In this document: one piece after another, positions 17,527-26,113 of the stretch
Layout of the letters: the number at the start of each line of letters is the position of its first letter
How positions within the stretch are numbered: the first letter of the stretch is position 1
Source: MWEH01 sp035409945
Lineage (GTDB): Bacteria; Bacillota; Clostridia; Christensenellales; DTU072
Length of the DNA stretch: 64,000 nt
Reading direction: 5' to 3'
Assembly: GCA_035409945.1 (NCBI GenBank)
Contig: DAONQC010000006.1
Coordinates: forward strand, 19,510-83,509
Translations under genes and position numbers: made by a program
Notes under the pieces: generated by a model
Told to the model about the DNA's origin: nothing
What the model saw: only the letters and a program-made list of their open reading frames with translations
Database searches by the model: none

Positions 17527-18279
17527 TTATTTACTATCATCAACAAACTCAAGGCAGATTTTTCCGCCTTTTTGAAATCCTTTTAATTCTTTAACTACGC
17601 CAGTAACCACATTTTTAAGTATGGATTCAACAAAAGGGACCATATAAATATTTTTGTCATTAATAGTAAGTTTTACTTTGCTGTTTTTTAAAACACAGGC
17701 ATTTATATCTACTTCGCCTTTTAAGTATTTAGAAAGAAAGGTTCTACAGTCCATACCACACGCACTACAGCACTCTTTATCAATATCGTACATAAGAGAT
17801 GGAGTTTTTTCGATTATTAAATCTACTAGTTTTTTGGTGTCGGTTATGCCATTTATTATTGGAAGATCTTTGTATGTCCCAGTATGAGCGTTAGCAAACC
17901 TTCCACTTATAGCAAAGGTGAGTGGGGATATTTTAGGCTCTCCATCTTCTGTTGCAACTGCGATTTCTGGAACAACTGCATCATGCACTCCCTCGAGTAT
18001 AACAAAGTCCTGATTGTAATGAGAAAGAAGGTCATATATAGGCATATGTCCTTTATATAAAACATCAGTTTCGTTAGCCGAACGTGCAGTTACAGTATCC
18101 GAACCTGCCTGTCTATGTCTCCAGGTGTTTTTGCCTTCTGTGTCAATAGCAAAGGCTTCAAAGTGTATTTCTTTGACTGAACCTACAGTATATCCACGTG
18201 CTATTAGCTCCTTGATAATGTGCTCAATCGTGGCTGTTTTGCCACTACCACTTAGTCCTGTGATTGAAAAAACTTTCAT
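17527..18279 (-). CDS. MobB-like P-loop protein with C-terminal Cys cluster
   Basis: The N-terminal 160 residues match MobB, the GTP-binding partner of molybdopterin-guanine-dinucleotide synthesis: P-loop ITGLSGSGKTATIEHII, VGSVKEIHF, IDTEGKNTWRHRQAGSD and the Walker B-like DFVILEGVHD. The C-terminus adds CCSACGMDCRTF plus a further Cys, which could hold a metal or Fe-S cluster; plain MobB (about 170 aa) lacks it. SD AGGAGAAAGAC precedes the ATG. It lies directly downstream of the ECF genes, suggesting a cofactor-related cargo. Confidence 0.75.
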   Translation of the reverse strand: MKVFSITGLSGSGKTATIEHIIKELIARGYTVGSVKEIHFEAFAIDTEGKNTWRHRQAGSDTVTARSANETDVLYKGHMPIYDLLSHYNQDFVILEGVHDAVVPEIAVATEDGEPKISPLTFAISGRFANAHTGTYKDLPIINGITDTKKLVDLIIEKTPSLMYDIDKECCSACGMDCRTFLSKYLKGEVDINACVLKNSKVKLTINDKNIYMVPFVESILKNVVTGVVKELKGFQKGGKICLEFVDDSK

Positions 18280-18398
18280 GTCTTTCTCCTGTTATTGTTA
18301 ATCGTTACATGTACTTGGCAATTATATAACCTGCCATTAGTTTTCATTATATCATAAAAATAATATAGTTTATTAATCACTCATATATCACATATTTT

Positions 18399-18425
18399 CT
18401 AAAAATGCACTCGCCTTGTATGTTT
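18399..18425 (-). repeat. Echo of the ecfT 3' end
   Basis: CTAAAAATGCACTCGCC repeats, with drift, the last codons and stop of ecfT (18572-18590), 173 bases further downstream. It reads ARVHF-stop against VLVHF-stop in the gene. The rest of 18280-18571 shows nothing else I can support. Confidence 0.55.
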
Positions 18426-18571
18426 GAGATCCTATCTGCTATTCCTAGGTGGAAGATCATTCTTTGGGTGTACTCTCGCTATGAATGTTCAAAGATCTGT
18501 CCACTGTGACACTACACTGAAATACTCGAAGGTATATCCATTGTTGCACTTAAGATGATAACGGACATTTT

Positions 18572-19321
18572 CTAAAAATGTACTAGTACACCATGGAAAT
18601 ACATGCCAGCTAAAAATACTCCAGCAAACAGTAGGGAGATAACAACAAGGAGGCAGTCTATTGCTCCCATTTTTAATTCTCTTAGCATAGTTCTTTTTTT
18701 GTATGCTCTAAAACCTCTAACTTGCATGCTTTTTGCAAGCTCTTCACTTCTCATTATGCAGCCAGATATTGTGGGGGATATAAGGTATGCATACACTTTT
18801 ACTTTTTTAGCAAGATTTAGTTTTTTAATATCAATTCCTCGCATAGCGATAGCATTGAGTCTACTTCTAAATTCCTCACTAAATATGGGTATAAATCTAA
18901 GCGATATGCTGGTCATAAAAGCAAGTTCATATGGCATTTTCAATTTAAGTAAGGCATCAATCATTTCTCTTCCTTCTGTGCTTGCGGCAATTAAACCAGA
19001 AAGGAGTATAATGCTCATCCTTAGAATAAACTCTAGCGAAAACTGTAAGCCTTTGGTAGATAGTAGGGCAATATTTCCAATAGGAATGAGAACGGTTCCA
19101 CCTTTAATAGTCAGGCTTTGTACAATTGCAATAAATAGCAGTACTCCTAGAAAGTGTCTAAGTCTTTTAATTGCCATTAATAGTTCGGTTTTGAGACATA
19201 AGTTAATTAAGATACTAAGGAGTAGTATAATGCTAAGATAAATAACATCTTTAGCAAGCACTGCTAAGGTAGTTAGTAACACAATAAATAATAACTTTAC
19301 ACGAGGATCAATTTTTTTCAT
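18572..19321 (-). CDS. ecfT: ECF transporter transmembrane component EcfT
   Basis: Energy-coupling membrane subunit linking the S component to the two ATPases. It starts with the family hallmark MKKIDPRVKLLFI and has five or six membrane helices. The two coupling motifs are present: AMRGIDI and QVRGFRAYKKR, each with the Ala/Val-Arg-Gly core that docks on EcfA. It overlaps the upstream ecfA by 14 bases, with GGAGGTG as SD. Confidence 0.92.
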   Translation of the reverse strand: MKKIDPRVKLLFIVLLTTLAVLAKDVIYLSIILLLSILINLCLKTELLMAIKRLRHFLGVLLFIAIVQSLTIKGGTVLIPIGNIALLSTKGLQFSLEFILRMSIILLSGLIAASTEGREMIDALLKLKMPYELAFMTSISLRFIPIFSEEFRSRLNAIAMRGIDIKKLNLAKKVKVYAYLISPTISGCIMRSEELAKSMQVRGFRAYKKRTMLRELKMGAIDCLLVVISLLFAGVFLAGMYFHGVLVHF

Positions 19322-19970
19322 CTAAAACACCTCCGTGTAAATGTAAATTAGTGACATTATTAAGGCTAGATAAAAACTCCTCATCATGGGAAATAATGAT
19401 AGCGCCACCACCTTTATTTACAAATCCGTTGATGAAAGTCGTGATAAATAGAATTCCTTCACTATCTATAGAAGAAGTGGGCTCATCTAAAATCAAAAAA
19501 TCTACATTACGACTCATTATGGTGGCAAGTGCTAGACGTTGCTTTTCACCTAAAGACATAGAGAGTGGGTATCTGTCTTCAAATCCAGACAAATTAAAAT
19601 CTTTAAGTAGCAAGTTAATTTCAGCTCTTTTTTCATCAGTTAGTTCCTTTTTTAGTTCAAACGGGAAAGTCAATTCCTCTATGACTGTCGGGGCAAAAAG
19701 TTGTAAATCTGGGTTTTGAAATAAATATCCAATACTATCAGCTCTTTTACCTGCGGATATTTTTTTAGCATTAATGTCATCAAAATATATATCACCACTA
19801 GTTGGATGTAAAAGTCCAAGTATTAATTTTCCAAGCGTTGTTTTCCCAGCACCATTTGGACCTTTCAATGCGTATAACTTACCCGTTTCAAAAGTGTAGG
19901 TTATGTTAGATAGCACGAAGGGAGATTTTTTATTGTACTTAAAAGAGAGGTTTTCTAACTTAATTTGCAT
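19308..19970 (-). CDS. ecfA: ECF transporter ATPase (second in operon)
   Basis: ABC ATPase of the ECF module. Walker A is GPNGAGKTT, the Q-loop FQNPDLQLFAPTV is the ECF-specific form, the signature is SLGEKQRLALA, Walker B is FLILDEPTSSID and the switch His is in IIISHDEE. At 220 aa it is short because it lacks the C-terminal extension of typical EcfA proteins. AGGAGG precedes the start. Confidence 0.92.
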   Translation of the reverse strand: MQIKLENLSFKYNKKSPFVLSNITYTFETGKLYALKGPNGAGKTTLGKLILGLLHPTSGDIYFDDINAKKISAGKRADSIGYLFQNPDLQLFAPTVIEELTFPFELKKELTDEKRAEINLLLKDFNLSGFEDRYPLSMSLGEKQRLALATIMSRNVDFLILDEPTSSIDSEGILFITTFINGFVNKGGGAIIISHDEEFLSSLNNVTNLHLHGGVLDEKN

Positions 19971-20015
19971 ACATAACCTCCTTTTAGTGTTAATGTTAGT
20001 GGGGTATAGCCTAGA

Positions 20016-20681
20016 TTAAAGAACATAATTTTTACCTCTTTCAAGCGTAATTATTCTATTTGCAATTTTAAGGTCGTTTTCGTTATGGCTAATCATTACT
20101 ACGCTTCCACCATTTTGGGCAAAATCTACGAGAATTTGTCGTATATCATCAATTTTTTCTTTATCTATTCTAGATGTAATTTCATCAGCTATTAAAACCT
20201 TCGGTTGCATGGTTAAAATAGAGGCTATTGCCACAAGTTGCTTTTCTCCACCTGATAGGGCATTGGTTTTAGCATGTTTTAGGTGTTCGATTTTACAGAT
20301 TTTTAAAGCATCATTAATCCGCTTTTCCATTTCTTTTCTTTCGATATTTAAGTTTTCTGGGGCAAAAGCAAGTTCTTCAATTACAAGTGGTGAAAATAGC
20401 TGATTATCAGGGTTTTGGAAAATAAGGCCAAAAGCATTACATCTATCTGCAATGGTCATATCGTTTAAATTGACGCCGTTATATAAAATTTCACCTCTAA
20501 TATTATCACGCGCAAACTCTTCCTCAAATAGTCCAGCAAGACATAAGCAGAGGCTACTTTTACCGCTACCATTATGTCCTTTAAAACCAAGTATTTCACC
20601 TTCGTTTAGTTCAAACGAAAGGTTGTTAAAAATAACGGTTTTACCATACTTTAAGCCTAGTTTATTAACTTTTAAGTTCAT
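20016..20681 (-). CDS. ecfA: ECF transporter ATPase (first in operon)
   Basis: Partner ATPase. Walker A GHNGSGKSS, Q-loop FQNPDNQLFSPLV, signature LSGGEKQLVAIA, Walker B VLIADEITSRID and switch His VMISHNEND are all present. With the other EcfA it forms the heterodimer expected for an ECF module. It is also short (221 aa). The 178-base gap before it contains an 11-bp inverted repeat GTAAACGAACA/TGTTCGTTTAC (20738-20748 and 20808-20818). Confidence 0.92.
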   Translation of the reverse strand: MNLKVNKLGLKYGKTVIFNNLSFELNEGEILGFKGHNGSGKSSLCLCLAGLFEEEFARDNIRGEILYNGVNLNDMTIADRCNAFGLIFQNPDNQLFSPLVIEELAFAPENLNIERKEMEKRINDALKICKIEHLKHAKTNALSGGEKQLVAIASILTMQPKVLIADEITSRIDKEKIDDIRQILVDFAQNGGSVVMISHNENDLKIANRIITLERGKNYVL

Positions 20682-20859
20682 ATGAAACCCTATTACATAT
20701 AGTCTTATTTATTTATATTTATCCTAGTTCATTTAGTGTAAACGAACATTTATTGATATATTCAAGTCTAGATTTTAAGCTCATACGCAATCCGATACAT
20801 TTAGTATTGTTCGTTTACGCTTATTCTATTCATTTGGTTCAAACTAAATCCTATATACT

Positions 20860-21429
20860 CTATCCTATATTAACCTCGGTTAATAGTTTACATCTATGTT
20901 GTGAAAAAGTATCTGATACTCTTATTACTACATAAGGGCCACCATCTTCTCCTTCTAGGGTGTGGGCAGAAGTGACAATTCCTTTATTAAAATCAATACC
21001 ATTTACTTTATATGCTATAAAGACATTATCGGGCGTGAGTACATCTTCAGCAGGGTATAACTTGTTTGCACCATCACTTGCTTTAAAAGTAATGTTGCGA
21101 GCAATAGTCATATCTACATTTAGTGCCTTTAAGACGGCTTTAAGCTCAATCCCAGTGTATGTTTTCTCAACTGGCTCACTAACGCTTGTATCATAAACAT
21201 CTTTGAATGTTTTTTCCTCCACGCCTTCTAATGCAAGCAGTTCTTCTAAATTATATGAGCCAATCTCTTCACCATATGCAATAAGCCTTATCTTCTCTTG
21301 GGCATAGAGTTCACGTTGTGGAGCATTTGCTTTTAAGTAAAGTGGTAAAAATATGGCAAAGCCTACAATTAGTGCCGCTACTATAATTATTGCGATTATT
21401 ACAGGTTTTGATAATGTTATCTTTTTCAT
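20860..21429 (-). CDS. Membrane-anchored SUOX-fold-like (molybdopterin-binding-like) protein
   Basis: One N-terminal membrane helix (residues about 8-30) and an extracellular domain. The pattern, with YTGIELKAVLKALNV, ITFKASDGANKLYPAEDV, VFIAYKVNGIDF and GGPYVVI, resembles the oxidoreductase molybdopterin-binding (sulfite-oxidase-type) fold used as a binding module without evident catalytic residues. No cofactor Cys is evident; the single Cys is in the C-terminal SQHRCKLL. Encoded between the phosphodiesterase-like lipoprotein and the ECF ATPases, it may capture or hand over the transported compound. Confidence 0.6.
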   Translation of the reverse strand: MKKITLSKPVIIAIIIVAALIVGFAIFLPLYLKANAPQRELYAQEKIRLIAYGEEIGSYNLEELLALEGVEEKTFKDVYDTSVSEPVEKTYTGIELKAVLKALNVDMTIARNITFKASDGANKLYPAEDVLTPDNVFIAYKVNGIDFNKGIVTSAHTLEGEDGGPYVVIRVSDTFSQHRCKLLTEVNIG

Positions 21430-21467
21430 GAATTATCCCTTCCTTGCACGGATTTACACTTTCCGCG

Positions 21468-21640
21468 GGTTTTGATGATGTTATTTTTATTGAACCCTCT
21501 TCATATAGTCAGGTCTTTGTCTAATGTCTGTTTTGGTAGCGTTATTATTGTATCAATCTCTCCTAGAGGCTTTCAGCTAGTTTCTGTTTTGATAGTGCTG
21601 TTTTTATTAATTTCTCCTAGAGGTGTTTTTCATAGGTTAT
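21468..21640 (-). repeat. Tandem echoes of the 5' end of the SUOX-like gene
   Basis: Three diverged copies of the SD and first codons (the gene's own copy is near 21404) start near 21468, 21530 and 21586, giving periods of 64, 62 and 56 bases. The copy at 21468 still contains codons for KITSSKP, against KITLSKP in the gene. Confidence 0.65.
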
Positions 21641-21660
21641 AGAAGTATAGTTATTTCGTA

Positions 21661-23202
21661 TTAGTTATTGAAGACGAAGTAGGGCACATACATATCTTGA
21701 TAGTCGAAGTAGCCGTGAGCGCCGTAAATATTCCCATCTTCATTGACAAATTCCATGTGTCCGTGGTCGGAAACCACAATTACTTTGCCATCAAATTGCA
21801 TTTTTAAGTCTTTAACATAACTGTCTATTTCAATACATTTAATTTTAGCTTCTTGGCTTAATGGACCATACTGGTGATTTACATCATCGATTTCATGGAA
21901 GTGCACAACGATTAAATCTGTCCCTTCGCTAATTGCGGTCTTGGCATTTTCATATGCCTCGTTATCGCTTAAAGAGTATATAGGGTCAATGCTGGTTATT
22001 ATTAAATTCCCATTACCTTCTATATATTTCATCTTTATTTCTCTGTCATCAAACTCATACATATATTTTGCGAGGTAAAACACATCTGGGGGATAGGGTT
22101 TAAGTACAGCTCGGGTTTTATTAACGCTAAAATTAATACCAGTATGGCTAGGAGGCTGACCTGTCAGCATTGATGCTAGAGCAACGGGAGATATAGCGTT
22201 GTATGTCGAAGTTGCGCATCCTTTAGATAGTGAGGCTTTTAAAATATCTAAATCGTTTTCGTATATGTTTGCCTGAATCCAAGAAAACCCATCGGTAATA
22301 ATTAGCATAACTTTTTCGCTACTCTCTCCTGAAGTTTTCATCTCATCAAACACATCAAGAATTGTCTTAGTTGCGTTAGTTGCGATACCTTTTATGCCAT
22401 CTCCTGTATCTTTAACAATGATGTTTCTCCTTCGCCAAGCAAGTAAGGTATTGTCTGCATTTTTAATAATATTTCCATTTGCTAAATACAAAACATTATT
22501 GTCTCTACCCGTGAATGAGTTCACAGTCATAGTGTCGGGCATATATTTATCAGCTCTATTTTTACCCATTATATTTTCTGCAGTCTTTGAAAACAGTTTT
22601 AGTTTTGCTTCCCCATATGTTATGAAATCAGTTTTTTCTTCTGTTAATATTTTGAGTCCAGGGGCATAGCGTAACCTGTAATCATTGGGGGTATTAGATA
22701 GGTCTTTTAATGGCTCTAGTATTTCGTTTGGATCTTTTGCGATTACAGTTATTTCGGAGACGTTTTTAATATTTGTGCATTTTGGATAATTAGGTGCATG
22801 AACGTTAATAATTCCTTCTCCATCTGAATATAGATATATTTTATCTGTAAGATTTGCATCGATAAGGGCGCTTACGCCGTCAGTAGCGGATGTAATCATG
22901 AGATAGTTTTCGCTTGCTCTTAGCAATTGATGTTCGTTAATTTCATCTAAAAATGTCTGTAAATCCCAACCTTTATTTTTAATTTCTTCCCCATCCTTTT
23001 CGTATGTATATTCAACCATCTGCTCGTCATAAGCGGTACAAGAAAAACCGGCACCAACAATGTCTCCATCAAATAAAATATGAGCTGGGGGAGTCTCATC
23101 ATTATTTGGAAGCTCATTAGTTTCAGGCTTACACGCCGTAACTGTAATCACACAAATTAAAGCCATTAAAACTAAAAGTATAAATGCAAATTTTCTTTTC
23201 AT
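21661..23202 (-). CDS. Alkaline-phosphatase-superfamily lipoprotein (phosphodiesterase-like)
   Basis: Signal peptide with lipobox VTAC, so anchored outside the membrane. It belongs to the type I phosphodiesterase/nucleotide-pyrophosphatase group: metal ligand LIITDGFSW, nucleophile region STYNAISPVALASMLTGQPP, HFHEIDDVNHQYGP, VVSDHGH and GAHGYF. All metal positions appear intact. Such enzymes hydrolyse dinucleotides, phosphodiesters or phospholipid head groups. Between ECF genes, a role in trimming a nucleotide-linked cofactor before uptake is plausible but inferred. Confidence 0.8.
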   Translation of the reverse strand: MKRKFAFILLVLMALICVITVTACKPETNELPNNDETPPAHILFDGDIVGAGFSCTAYDEQMVEYTYEKDGEEIKNKGWDLQTFLDEINEHQLLRASENYLMITSATDGVSALIDANLTDKIYLYSDGEGIINVHAPNYPKCTNIKNVSEITVIAKDPNEILEPLKDLSNTPNDYRLRYAPGLKILTEEKTDFITYGEAKLKLFSKTAENIMGKNRADKYMPDTMTVNSFTGRDNNVLYLANGNIIKNADNTLLAWRRRNIIVKDTGDGIKGIATNATKTILDVFDEMKTSGESSEKVMLIITDGFSWIQANIYENDLDILKASLSKGCATSTYNAISPVALASMLTGQPPSHTGINFSVNKTRAVLKPYPPDVFYLAKYMYEFDDREIKMKYIEGNGNLIITSIDPIYSLSDNEAYENAKTAISEGTDLIVVHFHEIDDVNHQYGPLSQEAKIKCIEIDSYVKDLKMQFDGKVIVVSDHGHMEFVNEDGNIYGAHGYFDYQDMYVPYFVFNN

Positions 23203-23350
23203 TTATTTTTCCTCGTCTACTACTATGCTATCCATCTGCCTAGCACGTCGCAATTTGAATGTGCTCTCACTAGTTCCATTATCCACTTCGCCATTTTCAT
23301 TTTGTCTTTCAGATACCTGCGCATCCTTCCAATGAAATCTTATTACTTAA

Positions 23351-23400
23351 TTAGTCATTTTCATCCATTATCCTGCCAGCTATCTCAGCCTCGTCTGTCT
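23351..23400 (-). repeat. Echo of the ECF S-component 3' end
   Basis: Read on the minus strand this gives EAEIAGRIMDEND-stop, against ETEIISIIMDEDD-stop at the gene end (23437), 86 bases away. A possible older copy lies near 23290. Confidence 0.65.
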
Positions 23401-23436
23401 AAGCTTTGGCATATTTTCATTGGCCAGATTGCTATA

Positions 23437-24378
23437 TTAGTCATCCTCATCCATTATGATGCTAATTATTTCTGTTTCTTCTAACCAATCATCATTTACC
23501 TTTCTATCTGCTTCAGTATCTAAACTGTCCTCATCGTCTAAGTCATCTATGTCGCTATTTGAATTATTTTCCTTATGTAATTTAGTGGTGCTAGCCAAGG
23601 ATTTCTTTTCTTCCAAGTGGTCATAATTGGTCTTATTATCTATTTCAGCGCTTAAATTGACATCATTTTTAAAATCATCTACATCACTATTTGAATTGTC
23701 TTCCTTTTGCAAATCGGTGGTGTTAGATAGGTTTTTTGCCTCTTCTTTGTCGATTTCATCCCAGCTGATAGTATCTTCATCTTTTCTTTTAATAGCGACT
23801 TTTGTTTTTACTCGGGATAGTATTCCCGTTTTAACAATTGCTAGATAGACTAGATACGCGACTACTCCTCCAAGAGCACCAGACAACGAAGCTGCGAGTA
23901 GAGTGAAAAGCAAGGGGTATATGCTTAGTCTAAAAAACAAGAGGTTAGATCCGAAGGTTCCTGCCATATTGGCTAGTATTGTAGAAAGCATAAAGTGAAG
24001 TATATTATATCCATCTCGAGGCCTATATAAAAACACAAGTTCTACAAATATCGCTGGTGTCATGTATGTCAGTGCAGTCCACACTCCGTGACTTCCGGGT
24101 GCTCCAGTTGTAACCATAACTATCGTTTGAACTGCGGATATAAGCAGGGCAGAACCGCGTTTGCCAACAAGGACAATCGAAAGGGGAAGCCAAAGCATAT
24201 ATAGGCCACCAGCTAAAGCTCCTCCAGGGATGCCAAGAGGGCCTGTTATCATACGCACTAAATTACCAGCTACCACTTTAAAGCCTACGCTAGCAGCAGT
24301 AAGCATAGCTAGTAATACTAGGTCAAAAATACTAAATGCTTTCAACCCTTTTAGTTTGCGTTTTATAGGTTTATCCAT
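23437..24378 (-). CDS. ECF transporter S component (YkoE-like) with acidic tail
   Basis: Residues 1-200 are a six-helix S component resembling the YkoE group: PLGIPGGALAGGLYMLWLPL, GKRGSALLISAVQTIV and TYMTPAIFVELVFLY. YkoE relatives are linked to thiamin/hydroxymethylpyrimidine, but the cargo cannot be read from sequence. Residues about 205-313 form a hydrophilic acidic tail with an internal duplication of about 45 residues (NNSNSDIDD against DNSNSDVDD), unusual for S components. It shares the operon with its own EcfA/EcfT, so probably a group I ECF system. Confidence 0.75.
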   Translation of the reverse strand: MDKPIKRKLKGLKAFSIFDLVLLAMLTAASVGFKVVAGNLVRMITGPLGIPGGALAGGLYMLWLPLSIVLVGKRGSALLISAVQTIVMVTTGAPGSHGVWTALTYMTPAIFVELVFLYRPRDGYNILHFMLSTILANMAGTFGSNLLFFRLSIYPLLFTLLAASLSGALGGVVAYLVYLAIVKTGILSRVKTKVAIKRKDEDTISWDEIDKEEAKNLSNTTDLQKEDNSNSDVDDFKNDVNLSAEIDNKTNYDHLEEKKSLASTTKLHKENNSNSDIDDLDDEDSLDTEADRKVNDDWLEETEIISIIMDEDD

Positions 24379-24554
24379 ATATGTTCTCTACTACACCGTT
24401 CTTGTAAATCTGTAATATACAAGGTTTTATCTAACTGTTGTTAACCCCATTTATAGGCTAGTTGTATTATATCTCATGACACAAAGGCGCCTCAATAAAG
24501 AGGCGTCCTATTATGTTTAGTTGTGTCTAAATGAATGTGTGGATTCAATAGTTT

Positions 24555-25916
24555 TTAAGCCACCGCTTCGTTTAAAACGATTTTTGCTACCTTTTTATTG
24601 ACGGACTTACTAGCGGTGCTAGTGCTATCAGATAGGTATCTTGGAGAACTGCTATCTGCTTCGAACTTTCCATCATCTGTTATTTTACCGATTGTGATGT
24701 ATGCGTTATCCATATTATCAGTTTCGGTTGTATAGTTGCCTGTGGAATCATAGGATGTAACTTTAGTTATTTCTGGTATTGTGACTTTCAGTTTTGGAGT
24801 AATATTAGATAGCTTATATGCAAGATATATTACTGAAGTTTCATTTCCCATAGAATTAACGGTGGTCATTGTAACATTTTCTCTTGCTACTTTTTTCAAG
24901 ACATCATTAGTTATTGTTTTGAGAAGAGTAGCATTATCATATAGTTCAACATTTACCTCAACAGTGGTTAAGGGATCGTTGAATATGACTTTCGCTATTT
25001 TTTTGTTAATAGATTTACTAGAATTGCTGGTGCTGTCAGATATATATCTAGGGCCATCGGCATCTTCAACAAACTTACCGTTTTCTACAAAGCCTATTGA
25101 GATGTATGCATTAGTGATGTTTTCTGCTTCAACTAAATAATCATCGGTAGCGCGAGAAAATACGCTAGTAATTTCTGGGAGTGTGAAATTTTTTAGTTTT
25201 GGAGTAATGTTAGATAGCTTATATGCAAGATATGTTATGGAAGTTTCTGTTCCCATAGAATTAACAGTGGTCATTGTAACATTTTCTCTTGCTGTTTTTT
25301 TCAATTCTTTATTAGTAATGGTGCCTAAAAGGGTAAGGCTATCATACAATTCAACGTTAACATTAACAGTGGCTAATGGGTCATTAAATATGACTTTTGC
25401 AAGTTTTTTATTAATTGATTTGCTTTCGGTACTTTGGCTGTCAGATACATATCTAGGAGAATCTGCATCAGCTACAAACGCGCCGTCTTCTTCTAAACCT
25501 ATAGTGATATATGCATTGGCAATATTTTTAGCCTCGACAATATAGTTATCTGAAGCAACAGCATAGACACTATTAATTTCTGGTAGTGTAAGGTCAAGGG
25601 CGGTAACTATGTCTGTAAGCTTATATGCAATGTATACCACCGAGGTTGTAGTGCCATAATCGTTTACGGTATTCATACTAAGTTTATGTTGCTCAACATT
25701 TGCAAACGAAGCATTTACGGCAGTCCCTAGCAGTTCAATACCATTATATATCTCAACATTGATATTTAAATCAGCAGGAATTTGATAAGCATTCGGGGTA
25801 TTATTAACATCGTCTGCTGGATCGGTTTCGACCTTATTGCATGCAAATAAAGTCATGCTTAGCACTAATACTGAAATAACAAGAAATAGTGCGAGTAATT
25901 TTTTGTTCATTTTCAT
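24555..25916 (-). CDS. Lipoprotein with three tandem SUOX-like domains
   Basis: Signal peptide and lipobox TLFAC. Three repeats of about 115-130 residues follow, each with (V/I)NVELYD..TLLGTI, VTMTTVNSMG, YLAYKLSNITPKL, an Ala-Tyr-Ile-(T/S)-Ile-Gly strand, and a closing SPRY(V/I/L)SDS then SK(S)NKK(V/I)AK(V/I). The strand order and wording match the domain in 20860-21429, so these look like binding modules on a surface lipoprotein. SD AAAGGAGAG precedes the ATG. Repeat number and co-transcription with ECF genes suggest extracellular capture of the cargo. Confidence 0.65.
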   Translation of the reverse strand: MKMNKKLLALFLVISVLVLSMTLFACNKVETDPADDVNNTPNAYQIPADLNINVEIYNGIELLGTAVNASFANVEQHKLSMNTVNDYGTTTSVVYIAYKLTDIVTALDLTLPEINSVYAVASDNYIVEAKNIANAYITIGLEEDGAFVADADSPRYVSDSQSTESKSINKKLAKVIFNDPLATVNVNVELYDSLTLLGTITNKELKKTARENVTMTTVNSMGTETSITYLAYKLSNITPKLKNFTLPEITSVFSRATDDYLVEAENITNAYISIGFVENGKFVEDADGPRYISDSTSNSSKSINKKIAKVIFNDPLTTVEVNVELYDNATLLKTITNDVLKKVARENVTMTTVNSMGNETSVIYLAYKLSNITPKLKVTIPEITKVTSYDSTGNYTTETDNMDNAYITIGKITDDGKFEADSSSPRYLSDSTSTASKSVNKKVAKIVLNEAVA

Positions 25917-25960
25917 TTTCTTCTCTCTCCTTTGTTTATATATATTTGCCTAAAGGATTA

Positions 25961-26113
25961 GGCTATTTCCTTAAGTTTTAGTGTTGTATCACTACATCCG
26001 ATTAACAATGCTTGCTAGTTCTTTATTGGCTATTTCCTTGGGTTAGTGTTATATCACTACATCCGATTAACAATGCTTGCTGGTTTTTATCGGCTATTTC
26101 CTTAAGCTTATTG
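25961..26113 (-). repeat. Tandem echoes of the 3' end of the 26114 lipoprotein gene
   Basis: Units begin GGCTATTTCCTT at 25961, 26028 and 26092 (periods 67 and 64); the last merges into the gene's own 3' end. Units 1 and 2 share TATCACTACATCCGATTAAC. Confidence 0.8.
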
